Assembly: GCA_022376925.1 (NCBI GenBank)
Contig: JAIOJX010000005.1
Span: forward strand, 158,177,501 to 158,241,500
Reading direction: 5' to 3'
DNA length: 64,000 nt
DNA from: Tragulus kanchil
Taxonomy: Eukaryota > Chordata > Mammalia > Artiodactyla > Tragulidae
Below are positions 36,428-47,639 of this stretch, in pieces. How positions within the stretch are numbered: the first letter of the stretch is position 1; the number at the start of each line of letters is the position of its first letter. A program made the position numbers and the translations under genes. Under the pieces are notes generated by a model. It did no database searches and was not told the DNA's origin. It saw nothing but the letters and a program-made list of their open reading frames with translations.

Positions 36428-37575
36428 CTCAGTGGGCTTTTTAAAATTTTTTTCTCAGTGGGCTTTTTGATGACCCTGATCCCTAAACAAGACAGCTGCT
36501 AACAGCTTTCACTGCCACTTCTGCATTTAGGCAGGAAGAAGGAGAACGGTGAAGGGTAGAAGTATGGAGAACCCTGCCAGTCAAATCTGCCCCTTTTTAT
36601 TAGGAAAAGCCAAAGTTTTGTTTGAAGCCCCACCTAGCCAGCTTCCAGTTAGTTGTTAGGCAGAACTGTGTCATGCAGTCTGCCTAGCATGGCTGGCAAA
36701 GAAGCTGAGGGTCGTGGTAAGAACTTGGCTCATCCAGTCTACAAGTCTGCACAGATCCTACCTCCTGCTTGATATTTCGCATCTGCTTTGGGATTTTTAT
36801 AAATCTCCATATTTCATGTGCATGACTTATTTTAAAAAAAGCTTTATTGAGATATTTGTATACTGTATAATTTACCCATTTAAGGTATATAATCCAGTAG
36901 TTTTTTCTTTCTATTTATGTTTTAAAATGCCCACAGTTTCTGGATATATCTAAAACAATAGATATGATAATTTTATATTATTTTCAGTTTCAAAAATGTT
37001 CTGTAAATAAAAAGTCTATATTTGCTTACTGGGTAATTCTGATCCCCAAAATGAGAACCATTCCTGATTATCTGTGTGTGGTTTCTTATTCATGAAATGT
37101 ACCTCTTGGGGAAAAAAAAAAAAAAACAACAAGTTTCTCTTACAAACTATTACCTGGCATTTAATCTACTGTAACTGGTCCTAGTGCTTTACCAGCACAG
37201 TAGTAGTGGATGAACTAATAAAATAGTGGAGGCAGGCAAGATCTTAAGTGCCCCCAAAAGGAGAATACATTTTACTTGGTGTGGTTTTACTCTAGTTAAG
37301 TGTATTTTAAACATTTTTGGATTTTTGTTAAAATTGGAAGTCCATATGGAATCTGTTAGCCAGACGTATTTGGTTAACCAAAATACCTGTTTACCTAAAC
37401 AGCTTATAGAAACTTAATTTTTTTCTGTACATATAAAATTCTAATATTGGAAACTTCACTGCATATCCATGTTACTTTGTAATGGTAGGTTAATTATGTC
37501 AAAAGTCCTGCTAGAGGTAACATTTTCAGTTTTTACCATCTGGAGTTTAAACACTCAGGCCCATCAGCCCTAGAA
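36428..37575. other. Intron with a short old L1 piece
   Basis: Mostly AT-rich intron. Positions 36830-36910 (AAGCTTTATTGAGATATTTG, AATTTACCCATTTAAGGTAT) look like the end of an antisense L1-type repeat. There is a 14-A run near 37112. Confidence 0.5.
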
Positions 37576-37580
37576 TGAAA

Positions 37581-37673
37581 CGTGCTGCTAAGTCACTTAA
37601 GTCGTGCTCGACTCTGTGACCCCATGGGCTGTAGCCTGCCAGGCTCCTCTGCCCATGACATTTTCCAGGCAAG
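37581..37673 (-). mobile_element. BovA-type SINE fragment, antisense
   Basis: CGTGCTGCTAAGTCACTTAA, TGACCCCATGGGCTGTAGCC and CTTTTC-like/CCAGGCAAGAATTCTGG are antisense BovA/BovB 3'-end sequence typical of ruminants. Confidence 0.8.
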
Positions 37674-37786
37674 AATTCTGGCATATATCATTTAATTGTC
37701 CCTTAATGTCTAATGCAAACCCTTGTCATTTTTTTTCTTGATATCTAATTTTCTGTAATCTTTTCGACTCTGAGGATTAAAATTGT

Positions 37787-37975
37787 GGGCTGGCTCTTTG
37801 TGACCCCGTGGACTATATAGCTCACCAGGCTCCTCTGTCCATGGAATTCTCCAGGCAAGAATATTAGAGTGGGTAGCCATTCCCTTCTCCAGGGGATCTT
37901 CTCGACCCAGGAACTGAACCTGAGTCTCCTGCATTGCAGGTGGTTTCTTTACTGTCTGAACCATCAAGGGAGGCC
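37787..37975 (-). mobile_element. Bov-tA SINE, antisense
   Basis: The + strand reads GTGACCCCGTGGACTATATA, CCAGGCAAGAATATTAGAGT, CCATTCCCTTCTCCAGGGGA and CCTGCATTGCAGGTGG, closing with CCATCAAGGGAGGCC: a complete antisense Bov-tA, moderately diverged. Confidence 0.85.
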
Positions 37976-39860
37976 AATAATAAAGCATCTATAACCAACT
38001 GCTGTATATACTATGAAGTTCATATTAGTCCTGTTAGAAACTGATCAAGCATTATATGTAAACAATTGTTTGAAAATTGACAGTAAGCCAGTAAAGAATA
38101 TCTTGTTGACAGTACCATTCTTGGTGGAATAGGTACATTTCATTGTCATGATTGTGTTTGCTATAGTGAGATTTTTATCTGTATATTTTAGACTCAGAGA
38201 AAAGGCAGAGAATTCATGGAGATTATTTGGAACTTTTGGAGAAGAACGTGGAACTAGAGTCATCCGTTTAAAATTGTTTTTCTTAAAGATTCCAAATGAT
38301 TTAAAATAAAAAAGTTCCAAATGAGTAGTTTTGTTAAAATGTGAAGCATTCTGAGCTTTTTTATTATTCTTGGTCGTAGCCTGCCCTGGTCGGGTATCTC
38401 ATAAGACGCTTTTTATAATCACAGTAGACAGCACTGGAGAGAGAGCAAGGGGATTGAGAAGGCTCAATCTGTTTTCTCCTGGTGACCAGTAAACGGTCCT
38501 TCTGCCTGCCTGGTGTGGTCTAGTCGGCGGTGTCATCTTCCTGGGATGCTGCTGTTTTACTGCTGTCACGTTCACGGCCTTGCCGTCGACCATACAGCTT
38601 TGGTGTGTGACTTACTGCCGGTAAATGTCTCTGTAGCTTCTTCACCTCCTCTGCCGTCTCCATGCTGCTTCAGAGATAGGGCTGTGGACAGTGTCTGTTG
38701 TGCTTGCACAGATCTTCAGTGTGAGAGTGTAGCGCTCAGCCATTTCATCAGTGCAGGGGACAGAGAAGGTCTGGGGATGGTTTTCAGATTTTCATTTTTA
38801 ATTGGAATCACCTTCTTTCCCTCCCTTTCCTCCCTCCTTCCTTTGCTCCTTCCTTTACCTCCTTCTCTCCCTTCCTTCCTTTACTTTTAGCAGAAATACC
38901 AGAAATCTGGGGGAGTGCAGGCCAGGAGTGGTCAGTACAGCTGTCACACTAGCAGCAGTGGGATTAGGACTAAGCAGAATCTAATGGCTATTTGCAGAAT
39001 TTGCCACATGGAAAGCTACTGAAAACTCTCAACAGAAGGGATTTTTAGATGTTTCTGGGCTAAGTTCAACCTTAAACTATACCTTATTTCTTACTTTGGT
39101 GCAATAATTCTTTACTGCTCAATAAGAATAGCTTTAGTTTTCTCTCTGTTCCTGGCACTGGAAAACTTTTTTCCCATAAAGGGCCAGGGAGTCATCCTAG
39201 ACTTTGTAGGCTACGGTCTCTGTCACAGCCGCTCAGCTCTGGTGAGAGGGTATGGCTGTGTTCCAGTAAAACTGTATTTACAAAAAGCGGCAGCCACAAG
39301 CCATGGTCTGCCAAGGCTCTTTTAATTCCCGTCCTTTTCTCACTAGCGGCTCCGGTCCATACAGGTAAAGAATGAAGAATCAGGGAGGCCATTTGCCTTT
39401 CATGGTTTCAAAAAATGTGAATGATAAGTTATTAATGCAAGCCTGTTATTTAAAGACGTGAACATTAGTATCAGCATTTAGTTAGGGGTCATGATATACA
39501 CCATGACCCAGCAGTCATTCCTACTGTGTTTTAGGGGTGATGCGCCTTGGGGGCCATAGTAGGAAGTCGGACGGATGAGGTTCAGCCCCAAAGCTGACCT
39601 TAATAGAACAGTTCTGTTTTTGTCTGTTACAGATATTGAGGTTCTTTTAAGACATTGTTTGTAAAAGCAGTTCTGCTACTAAAGTATATTTTTGAAAATA
39701 CTGTATGCATCTTTTTATTACAGATACTTTATGAGAAGTTACAAAGGTTTTATCATGTGTTAACTTTATAATTATAAGAAAAAAAAGATTAAAGAAACAA
39801 GAAACCACGGATCATCCAAATTAGACTCTCTCACCCTCTCTTCCCCTCCCTCACTCCTCA
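37976..39860. other. Intron with polypyrimidine tract
   Basis: No gene or recognised interspersed repeat. A (CCTT)n-like pyrimidine tract runs from about 38811 to 38886. Confidence 0.45.
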
Positions 39861-39869
39861 TTTAGTAGA

Positions 39870-40409
39870 TTATAAGTCTGAGAAGATGAGTTTCGAGACA
39901 GAGGCAGAGTCTGGACTCTGGTCCATCTGCGGCCACTGCCACGTGTTTCTTTGTGCTGACCTTGTGTCCACCAGAGGCTGAAGGAGAGCTAGCGGAGCCC
40001 TTTGTGGTACAAGTCGTCTGAGAATGACATCCAGAATGTCACGGAAGCTACCGTTTCCTCCTCCTCCTTTCTTTGACCTGACAGGATCCCCCAACCTCCT
40101 GAATGCCCTAAGCTTTTCGGGTTCGAACTGTGCTTCCACCTGGGACAGCTCCAGCACTGGCTCCTTCAGAGGCGCCCCAGGGCTATCTTGCAGCCCCGAC
40201 ACGTGGACACTGATTGTCTGGCGAGTGTTAGTTATGGCAGTTGCAGGTGTGACTCCCACAGGCTGCCTCATTAGCCAGGTCCCCTTCTGCCCCGCAGCAC
40301 GGATCTCAGGGGTGACGCCTGGGGATTGAACAACAGAGGAGAAGGATCCTGAGAAGTCTGATCTCACCACACTGGGCACGAGTCCTTCCTTCCCTGGTTT
40401 GTGAGGTTC
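39870..40409 (-). other. Unassigned 180-codon open frame, minus strand
   Basis: The minus-strand frame is open from a TAA at 40410-40412 to a TAA at 39870-39872, about 179 codons, but contains no early ATG (the first candidate start is GTG at 40377-40379). The predicted residues look protein-like: Ser/Pro/Thr-rich N-terminal half, a KKGGGGNGS linker and an RDILDVILRRLV-type helix near the end. I do not recognise the family. There are no visible splice sites at both ends and no A-rich tail. It could be a decayed retrocopy of a nuclear protein gene or a chance frame in GC-rich intron. Confidence 0.25.
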
Positions 40410-40444
40410 TTAGTCTTTGCTGCCTCTACTTTTCTGAATGTGAG

Positions 40445-41831
40445 TCAGGGCAGTGATGCAGAATGGGGGTGGGGTTGTGCGCACGCGCACAGAGGTGTGT
40501 ATGCATGTCCCATGGCCGCACTGGGTGACGACATGGTACCAGGACTGTGTTCTCAGAATGTCTGGCAGGCCCTGTCAGGCGAACAGGAAGAAGGTAACAA
40601 GGGGTCCAACAGACAGGGCTTTGGGGCACAGGGAACGTAAATGTTTATATTTCTTAATGAGGAAGGATAAGCCAGATGAACAAAAGAAACAGTTTAATTC
40701 ACAGAGCACGGTATTCTAATGAAGCCTCATACTGTGCTTGAGTCAGAGTGACAAGTCGGGTTGTAGCAGGGCCGAGGATGGGTGTGCGTGATTTATTCAT
40801 CTCTGCCTCCTTTGCTCAGATTTCCTCCTTTCAGCCATCCAGTATCCATCACCAGCTTCTGTACAGGAGTTTACCCCGGTAACTTGCCTGGAATACATTT
40901 TGAAGGATTAGTGTACACGGCATGGAGACTGGCCCCTGTACCCAGCACACTCTGGTGAATATTCATGTCAGCACCTGGGAAGGTTATTTCTAAACAGGCA
41001 GCTCGTGCAGAATACATTCCAAAGAGGGAGTGTTTTTCTCTTGTTTGACAGTCCTTCAACCAAACAAACGTGGGAGGGAGGGGGAGGCTGCTCTGCAATT
41101 CTGGTCAGTATTTACAAGACAGAAGCTGCACCCTTCCATCTCTGGCAGCGGCCGGAGAGCACAGCTCCTCCCCACTGGACCCTTCACCTGGGCCACGACC
41201 CCTTCCCATCAGAGCCTTCACCTCCCTCCCCGCAGTCTCTGAAAAAATAGCAGAGGTGATTCCAGAAGAAAATGACAACTGCCCGTTTAGCCTTTGGTTC
41301 TGTCACCCACACCAGTTTGATTTAATTATGGCTGTTTAGCAGTTAGAAAAGTTAGAGTTATTAATGTTCAGTTGAAAACGTTTGAATTAAAACTTATGAT
41401 CTCAGCTTTGAAGACCTGGATCAAGAAAACTGTTCTGAGTGGCCGGTGATCAAAAGAATTCTATTGAAAAACATAATTAGCCATTTTTCCCTCCAGCCGT
41501 TATAAAAGATTACATAAAATCTCACCTTTCTTCTTGCTTTTTGCCATTCTTCAAAAGATTTATCACACAGTTACTGCTTAAATTGATTGGTTATCTGTTG
41601 TTTGTAAGTACTTATCATTGTTAGGATTCTAGCTCTTACACTCCTGTGCAGAAAATATTATTGTTCTCATTAATGTTGTCTTTATTTTAATGGTATGCCA
41701 TGTACTCCAAGGAGGATTATGGTTTGGGAGATACCTCAAACTTCAAATATGATAATCTGCTTACTCTAAGTGTTTAAATTTTATAGTACTTGCAAGTTAT
41801 TATCATTTTATTTTTCTGTTTTAGAGGGTAG
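40445..41831. other. Intron, no gene recognised
   Basis: GC-balanced intron sequence with several overlapping short open frames around 41000-41340 that disagree in frame and carry no known motif. No SINE is seen. Confidence 0.45.
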
Positions 41832-44040
41832 TTTTCATCTGAACACCTTTGCACAAGAGGTTTATGATAGAAGTTCATTAGAGATGGGACCTAAACGGAG
41901 GAAATTTAGATGGAATAAATATGAGGGAGAGCACAGGCACGCACTTCACTGTGGAGGAACAAACATGAGAATACGTAAAAAATTTGGGGAAGTGACAGAG
42001 GGCAAGCAGCCACTCAGTAGAGAGAGGATGTGAAGATAACGTGAGCCAGGACCTGCCCGGGTGGTTCTGCAGAAAGAGTACACAGGTCTGGATTGGATTT
42101 TCAGCAGAAGCTCAGGACCTTGTAGTTGTGCCCTTTTGGGAAAGAGAAGATGACTCAAAGCCGAGGCAGAGATTGAAACCCAGGTCTGATTTAGTTGAAG
42201 AGGTCAGGCTGATAAGAAAGAGAGCAGGCCATGGGAAGACAGAGCCGAGAGTGTTCAGAGAACACAAGAGATTTGGTGAGAACAACTAGAGAGAGATTAC
42301 ATGACCGGGTAAGAAGAGTTCTGCCTTGTACTTCACCCCTGCTGGAATGTTCTCTCACCTGTCATATAGTGAGTCGAGCCTTCCCACCTCGTTTTGCCCT
42401 TCTGTTCTCTCCCTTTATCACCAAGTTGAGAGAGTAGAAGATCTGCCTGTAGCTAAATTGTGAGTTCTCCACAGACACAGATTCCTATGAACACTTGACC
42501 CAAGGGACTGAAAAGGAGCTGTGGAGCTTATTGAATTTCCCTTTGGCTCTGCTGCTGCGGTTCTTGGTAGGCTGTGCGCATGTGGGCGAGTATTAGCATG
42601 TGGCCAAAGGAGGGCAGGAGAGGGAGCTCAGAAGATGAAATTGTATAGTCAGAGTTGATACACTTCATAAATGGCCTCTCAACTGAGACTCTTCAAAAAT
42701 GGTGGGAGGGTGGGGGGCTGGCTGAGGGGAGCAATGTGCTGATTGAATGTAACTCAGGCTCCAGAGCCTTGAAAGATACTGTGCTGGTACCTCATCCTGT
42801 GAGAAGAGAGATTTATCTGTAGTTCCATCTCCTGTCCATCATCCCGTCCTGTCCCCATGTCCTCCTTCAGTTCAGCTCTGTAGAGCTGATGATCCGTAAG
42901 GCACTGTGCTGGGACCCACACGCCATGCGTGACGGATTTTCATCTGAACACCTTTGCACAAGAGGTTTATGATAGAAGTTCATTAGAGATGGGACCTAAA
43001 CGGAGGAAATTTAGATGGAATAAATATGAGGGAGAGCACAGGCACTCACTTCACTGTGGAGGAACAAACATGAAAATACATAAGAAGTTTGGGGAAGTGA
43101 CAGAGGGCAAGCAGCCACTCAGTAGAGAGAGGATGTGAAGATAACGTGAGCCAGGACCTGCCCGGGTGGTTCTGCAGAAAGAGCACACAGGTCTGGATTG
43201 GATTTTCAGCAGAAGCTCAGGACCTTGTAGTTTGTGCCCTTTTGGGAAAGAGAAGATGACTCAAAGCCGAGGCAGAGATTGAAACCCAGGTCTGATTTAG
43301 TTGAAGAGGTCAGGCTGATAAGAAAGAGAGCAGGCCATGGGAAGACAGAGCCGAGAGTGTTCAGAGAACACAACAAGAGATTTGGTGAGAACAACTAGAG
43401 AGAGATTACATGACCGGGTAAGAAGAGTTCTGCCTTGTACTTCACCCCTGCTGGAATGTTCTCTCACCTGTCATATACTGAGTCGAGCCTTCCCACCTCG
43501 TTTTGCCCTTCTGTTCTCTCCCTTTATCACCAAGTTGAGAGAGTAAAAGATCTGCCTGTAGCTAAATTGTGAGTTCTCCACAGACACAGATTCCTATGAA
43601 CACTTACCCAAGGGACTGAAAAGGAGCTGTGATGCTTATTGAATTTCCCTTTGGCTCTGCTGCTGCAGTTCTTGGTAGGCTGTGCGCATGTGGGCGAGTA
43701 TTAGCATGTGGCCAAAGGAGGGCAGGAGAGGGAGCTCAGAAGATGAAATTGTATAGTCAGAGTTGATACACTTCATAAATGACCTCTCAACTGAGACTCT
43801 TCAAAAATGGTGGGAGGGTGGGGGGCTGGCTGAGGGGAGTGGTGTGCTGATTGAATGTAACTCAGGCTCCAGAGCCTTGAAAGATACTGTGCTAGTAACT
43901 CATCCTGTGAGAAGAGAGATTTATCTGTAGTTCCATCTCCTGTCCATCATCCCGTCCTGTCCCCATGTCCTCCTTCAGTTCAGCTCTGTAGAGCTGATGA
44001 TCCGTAAGGCACTGTGCTGGGACCCACATGCCATGCATGA
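41832..44040. repeat. Tandem duplication D10 (offset 1105 bp)
   Basis: Copies are 41832-42935 and 42937-44040, starting TTTTCATCTGAACACC. There are more differences than in D7, for example GCACGCACTT versus GCACTCACTT, ATACGTAAAAAA versus ATACATAAGAAG, AACACAAGAG versus AACACAACAAGAG, and GAGCAATGTG versus GAGTGGTGTG. The material is non-repeat intron. Confidence 0.95.
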
Positions 44041-44042
44041 CG

Positions 44043-44983
44043 GTCCTGGCTCTAGGAGCATGGTCAGGGCGGCTCCTCCTGACTGGACTTGGTCCTGAAA
44101 GCTGAAGGGATGTGGGTTGGGAATTGGGGGGTGCTATGTAGGTAACCTGGAACCAGGGGACTTTACTCCCTCACTTGGGGCCACTTGATTCCACAGGAGT
44201 TGGAAATGCAAGTAAAGATCCAACAAGGAAAATCCCCTACAATTCAACTGGTAGCTTAGTGAGCTTGGAGCTCTTTAACATGCCTGTTCCTTTCTCTCAC
44301 TCTCCTAATAATTTCACTGAATTGCAGAGGGGGAAAGGATAAGCTCACATAAATGCATACTGCCTTCAGCTGTCCAGGGAAGAAATGGATTCAGTCTTTT
44401 CAAATCACAACAACCCCTAATAGCTAATGAAGCTGAAATAGAGCTGGACTTGATCCCTAGGGAGCTGAGGCCTGTGGTCTGGATGGGACCTCTCCATTTC
44501 TACCTCTTACATGCCCCTTTCTGGTCCTGCTGGTGAGCCAATCGGTGAGCTCTCACAGTGTATACACATCATGATGAGGAAGCTGCTGAGATCAAGGCAG
44601 CTGGCCTTGCTACAGTGAGGGGAATTGATGATCCCAAATTTAAACATAGGGAAAAGGTCTGTAAAGGCCACTTATCTGCTTATCATGTCACTGTTGAAAA
44701 GGTCTGTAACATAATGAGACATCACCTTTTAAAATACAACAAGACCATTTGAAATGGTTCCCAGTACTTTCGATGTCAACATCTTGCTTAAGAAAGGGGC
44801 TGTACTGAAAAGAGTCACCTTGGAAAAATAGAAGAAAACAACTTTTCTTCTCAAGGGCTATTTGGCCTGGAAAAAAATTTCTCATGTATTCACACTGAAA
44901 GCATAAAGTGAAAGAATTTTCATCAAATTGGACTGTGTGGGATGAAATCTAAGCCTAGGCCAAAGCTTACTTATTAATTAACG
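44043..44983. other. Intron, no gene recognised
   Basis: About 0.9 kb without a recognised repeat or exon. A 64-codon frame at 44558-44752 has no recognisable homology. Confidence 0.45.
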
Positions 44984-45324
44984 GCTTGCCAAGTGATTGA
45001 ATAATCTGTAAAAGATTGCTTGGGCTGTATTTAGCCCATGTTAAAAAAAAAAAAATAGCCAAGTAACTTAGAAAAATAGATTTGCATTGAAAGCAGGAAA
45101 TGTGCTGATTATAAATTGTTTTTCTTTCCAAATGTGATAATGTATGCAAAAGCATTTTGAAACCGTTAATGTCTGTGTGACTGTAAGGTGAGATTATGAC
45201 TAGCTGCTCACCGTTCACTCCACCCTCAGTGTTCATTGACTATTGCAGCTGCACCCATGCTCTTCTGTAGGTCGCTGCTACCTTTTATGTCATCGCCTAA
45301 AACTTGAAATTAAAAACTGAATCC

Positions 45325-45649
45325 TTGGGCTTCAGTGGTAAAGAGTTCACCTGCCAATGCAGGAGACATGGGTTCAATCCCTGATCCAGGAAGATCCCAC
45401 ATGCTTTGGAGCAGCTAAGCCCGTGAGCCACAACTATTGAGCTTGTGCTCTAAACACTCGGAGCTGCAACTCTTGAGCCCGTGTGCCCTAGAGCCCGTGT
45501 TCCACAATAAGAGAAGTCACCACAACAGAAGCCTTCTCATCTCAGCTAGAGAGTAGCCCCCACTCCCTGCAACTAGAGAATAGCCTGTGACAGCAGTGAA
45601 AACCCAGAAGAGCCCAAAATAAATAAATACATAAATTTAACAGCAACAA
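45325..45649 (+). mobile_element. CHR-type SINE, sense (left D11 copy)
   Basis: Head GGGCTTCAGTGGTAAAGAGT, then CCAATGCAGGAGACATGGG and repeated TGAGCC/AGAGCCCGTG motifs, ending in AAATAAATAAAT and an A-rich tail. AAAAACTGAATCC (45312-45324) and AAAAACTGGATCC (45650-45662) form the target-site duplication. Confidence 0.85.
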
Positions 45650-46094
45650 AAAAACTGGATCCCTCCAAGGAGTGGAATGGTAGTCTCCATTAGCTGTTAA
45701 AAGTCTGTTGTTTTGGATTGTCTCAAAGTTGTGTCTCATCCAGCTTTCTGCCTAGCTGTGTCCTTCAGGTCTGTTCTGCCTTTGAGGTCACTTCCCTGGA
45801 TTATACTGTATAGACTATGGCATTTGGTGAGAGGAAGGTCCCACTTTTTATTCCCACCTTCTCGGTGAGCTAGCCGACCTGGTGGAGCTCGAGTGCACAT
45901 TATGGCTCCTCACCTTTCCGCACCCCGGGGCTTCAGTGCCGAAACGCAGAAGACGCTGCTGCTGCGCTGGACGGCCAAAGGGCCTGCGTCCGTTTTCCCT
46001 CAGCAGCTGCAAAAGAAAATTATGAGCTGATGTGACTCCTCCTTCCTCTCAGAGAAGTCACCCTGTAAGACATACGAGAGATTAAACAATGTCA

Positions 46095-46131
46095 CCCTGG
46101 GCGCGGCCGCTTTCCAGTTTTTCACAGTACA
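46095..46131. other. Non-homologous filler at D11 junction
   Basis: 37 bases present only between the two D11 copies, GC-rich at its start with a GCGGCCGC octamer (46103-46110). No source is visible in this window. Confidence 0.7.
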
Positions 46132-46469
46132 GCTTGCCAAGTGATTGAATAATCTGTAAAAGATTGCTTGGGCTGTATTTAGCCCATGTTAAAAAAAAAA
46201 TAGCCAAGTAACTTAGAAAAATAGATTTGCATTGAAAGCAGGAAATGTGCTGATTATAAATTGTTTTTCTTTCCAAATGTGATAATGTATGCAAAAGCAT
46301 TTTGAAACCGTTAATGTCTGTGTGACTGTAAGGTGAGATTATGACTAGCTGCTCACTGTTCACTCCACACTCAGTGTTCATTGACTATTGCAGCTGCACC
46401 CATGCTCTTCTGTAGGTTGCTGCTACCTTTTATGTCATCGCCTAAAACTTGAAATTAAAAACTGAATCC

Positions 46470-46793
46470 TTGGGCTTCAGTGGTAAAGAGTTCACCTGCC
46501 AATGCAGGAGACATGGGTTCAATCCCTGATCCAGGAAGATCCCACATGCTTTGGAGCAGCTAAGCCCGTGAGCCACAACTATTGAGCTTGTGCTCTAAAG
46601 ACTCGGAGCTGCAGCTCTTGAGCCCATGTGCCCTAGAGCCCGTGTTCCACAATAAGAGAAGTCACCACAACAGAAGCCTTCTCATCTCAGCTAGAGAGTA
46701 GCCCCCACTCCCTGCAACTAGAGAATAGCCTGTGACAGCAGTGAAAACCCAGAAGAGCCCAAAATAAATAAATGCATAAATTTAACAGCAACA
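46470..46793 (+). mobile_element. CHR-type SINE, sense (right D11 copy)
   Basis: Same insertion as 45325-45649. Here the downstream target-site copy reads AAAAACTGAATCC and matches the upstream one perfectly, so the G in the left copy is the derived or erroneous base. Confidence 0.85.
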
Positions 46794-47639
46794 AAAAAAC
46801 TGAATCCCTCCAAGGAGTGGAATGGTAGTCTCCATTAGCTGTTAAAAGTCTGTTGTTTTGGATTGTCTCAAAGTTGTGTCTCATCCAGCTTTCTGCCTAG
46901 CTGTGTCCTTCAGGTGTGTTCTGCCTTTGAGGTCACTTCCCTGGATTATACTGTATAGACTATGGCATTTGGTGAGAGGAAGGTCCCTCTTTTTATTCCC
47001 ACCTTCTCAGTGAGCTAGCCGACCTGGTGGAGCTCGAGTGCATGTTATGGCTCCTCACCTTTCCGCACCCCGGGGCTTCAGTGCCGAAACGCAGAAGACG
47101 CTGCTGCTGCGCTGGACGGCCAAAGGGCCTGTGCGTCCGTTTTCCCTCAGCAGCTGCAAAAGAAAATTATGAGCTGATGTGACTCCTCCTTCCTCTCAGA
47201 GAAGTCACCCTGTAAGACATACGAGAGATTAAACAATGTCAGACAGCACATGGGCGCGCCGATGTCCTCTGACTAAGGTATTTCCCAAGTTCCTCTTCCA
47301 TCTGGCGAGCAGTCTACATTTTCTTCTTCTTCTGGTGCCTCCTTCGCCCTGCGGGGTTGTGGCCTACTTGGAAGCGGGGCCCCAGGGTGGCTGCTCGCCT
47401 GGAGTTCCCATGTCTGGATCTGCGGGTGGCTACCTGGTCTGCTCCCTGTGCACTTTGGTAGAGCTCTGCCTCTTGGCTCCAGGCTTCTCCTAGGAATCTC
47501 ATCCTGGCCCTGTGGCCTCCCTGCAGCTCTTCTCACTGCAGATAGCTTTTTCTTTTTCTTTTTTTTTTTTACTTCTTTAAGCTTTGGCTCAAGGAAGGTC
47601 ACTCGAGAATGTCTGCATTTTTATTATCATTGTAAGTGA

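Larger units (their letters stand above)
44984..47241. repeat. Tandem duplication D11 (offset 1148 bp) with GC-rich filler
   Basis: Copies are 44984-46094 and 46132-47241, starting GCTTGCCAAGTGATTG. Between them lie 37 bases (46095-46131) that match neither edge and contain GCGGCCGC at 46103-46110. The A run differs by three (13 versus 10), and further single-base changes are scattered through the copies. Confidence 0.95.
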
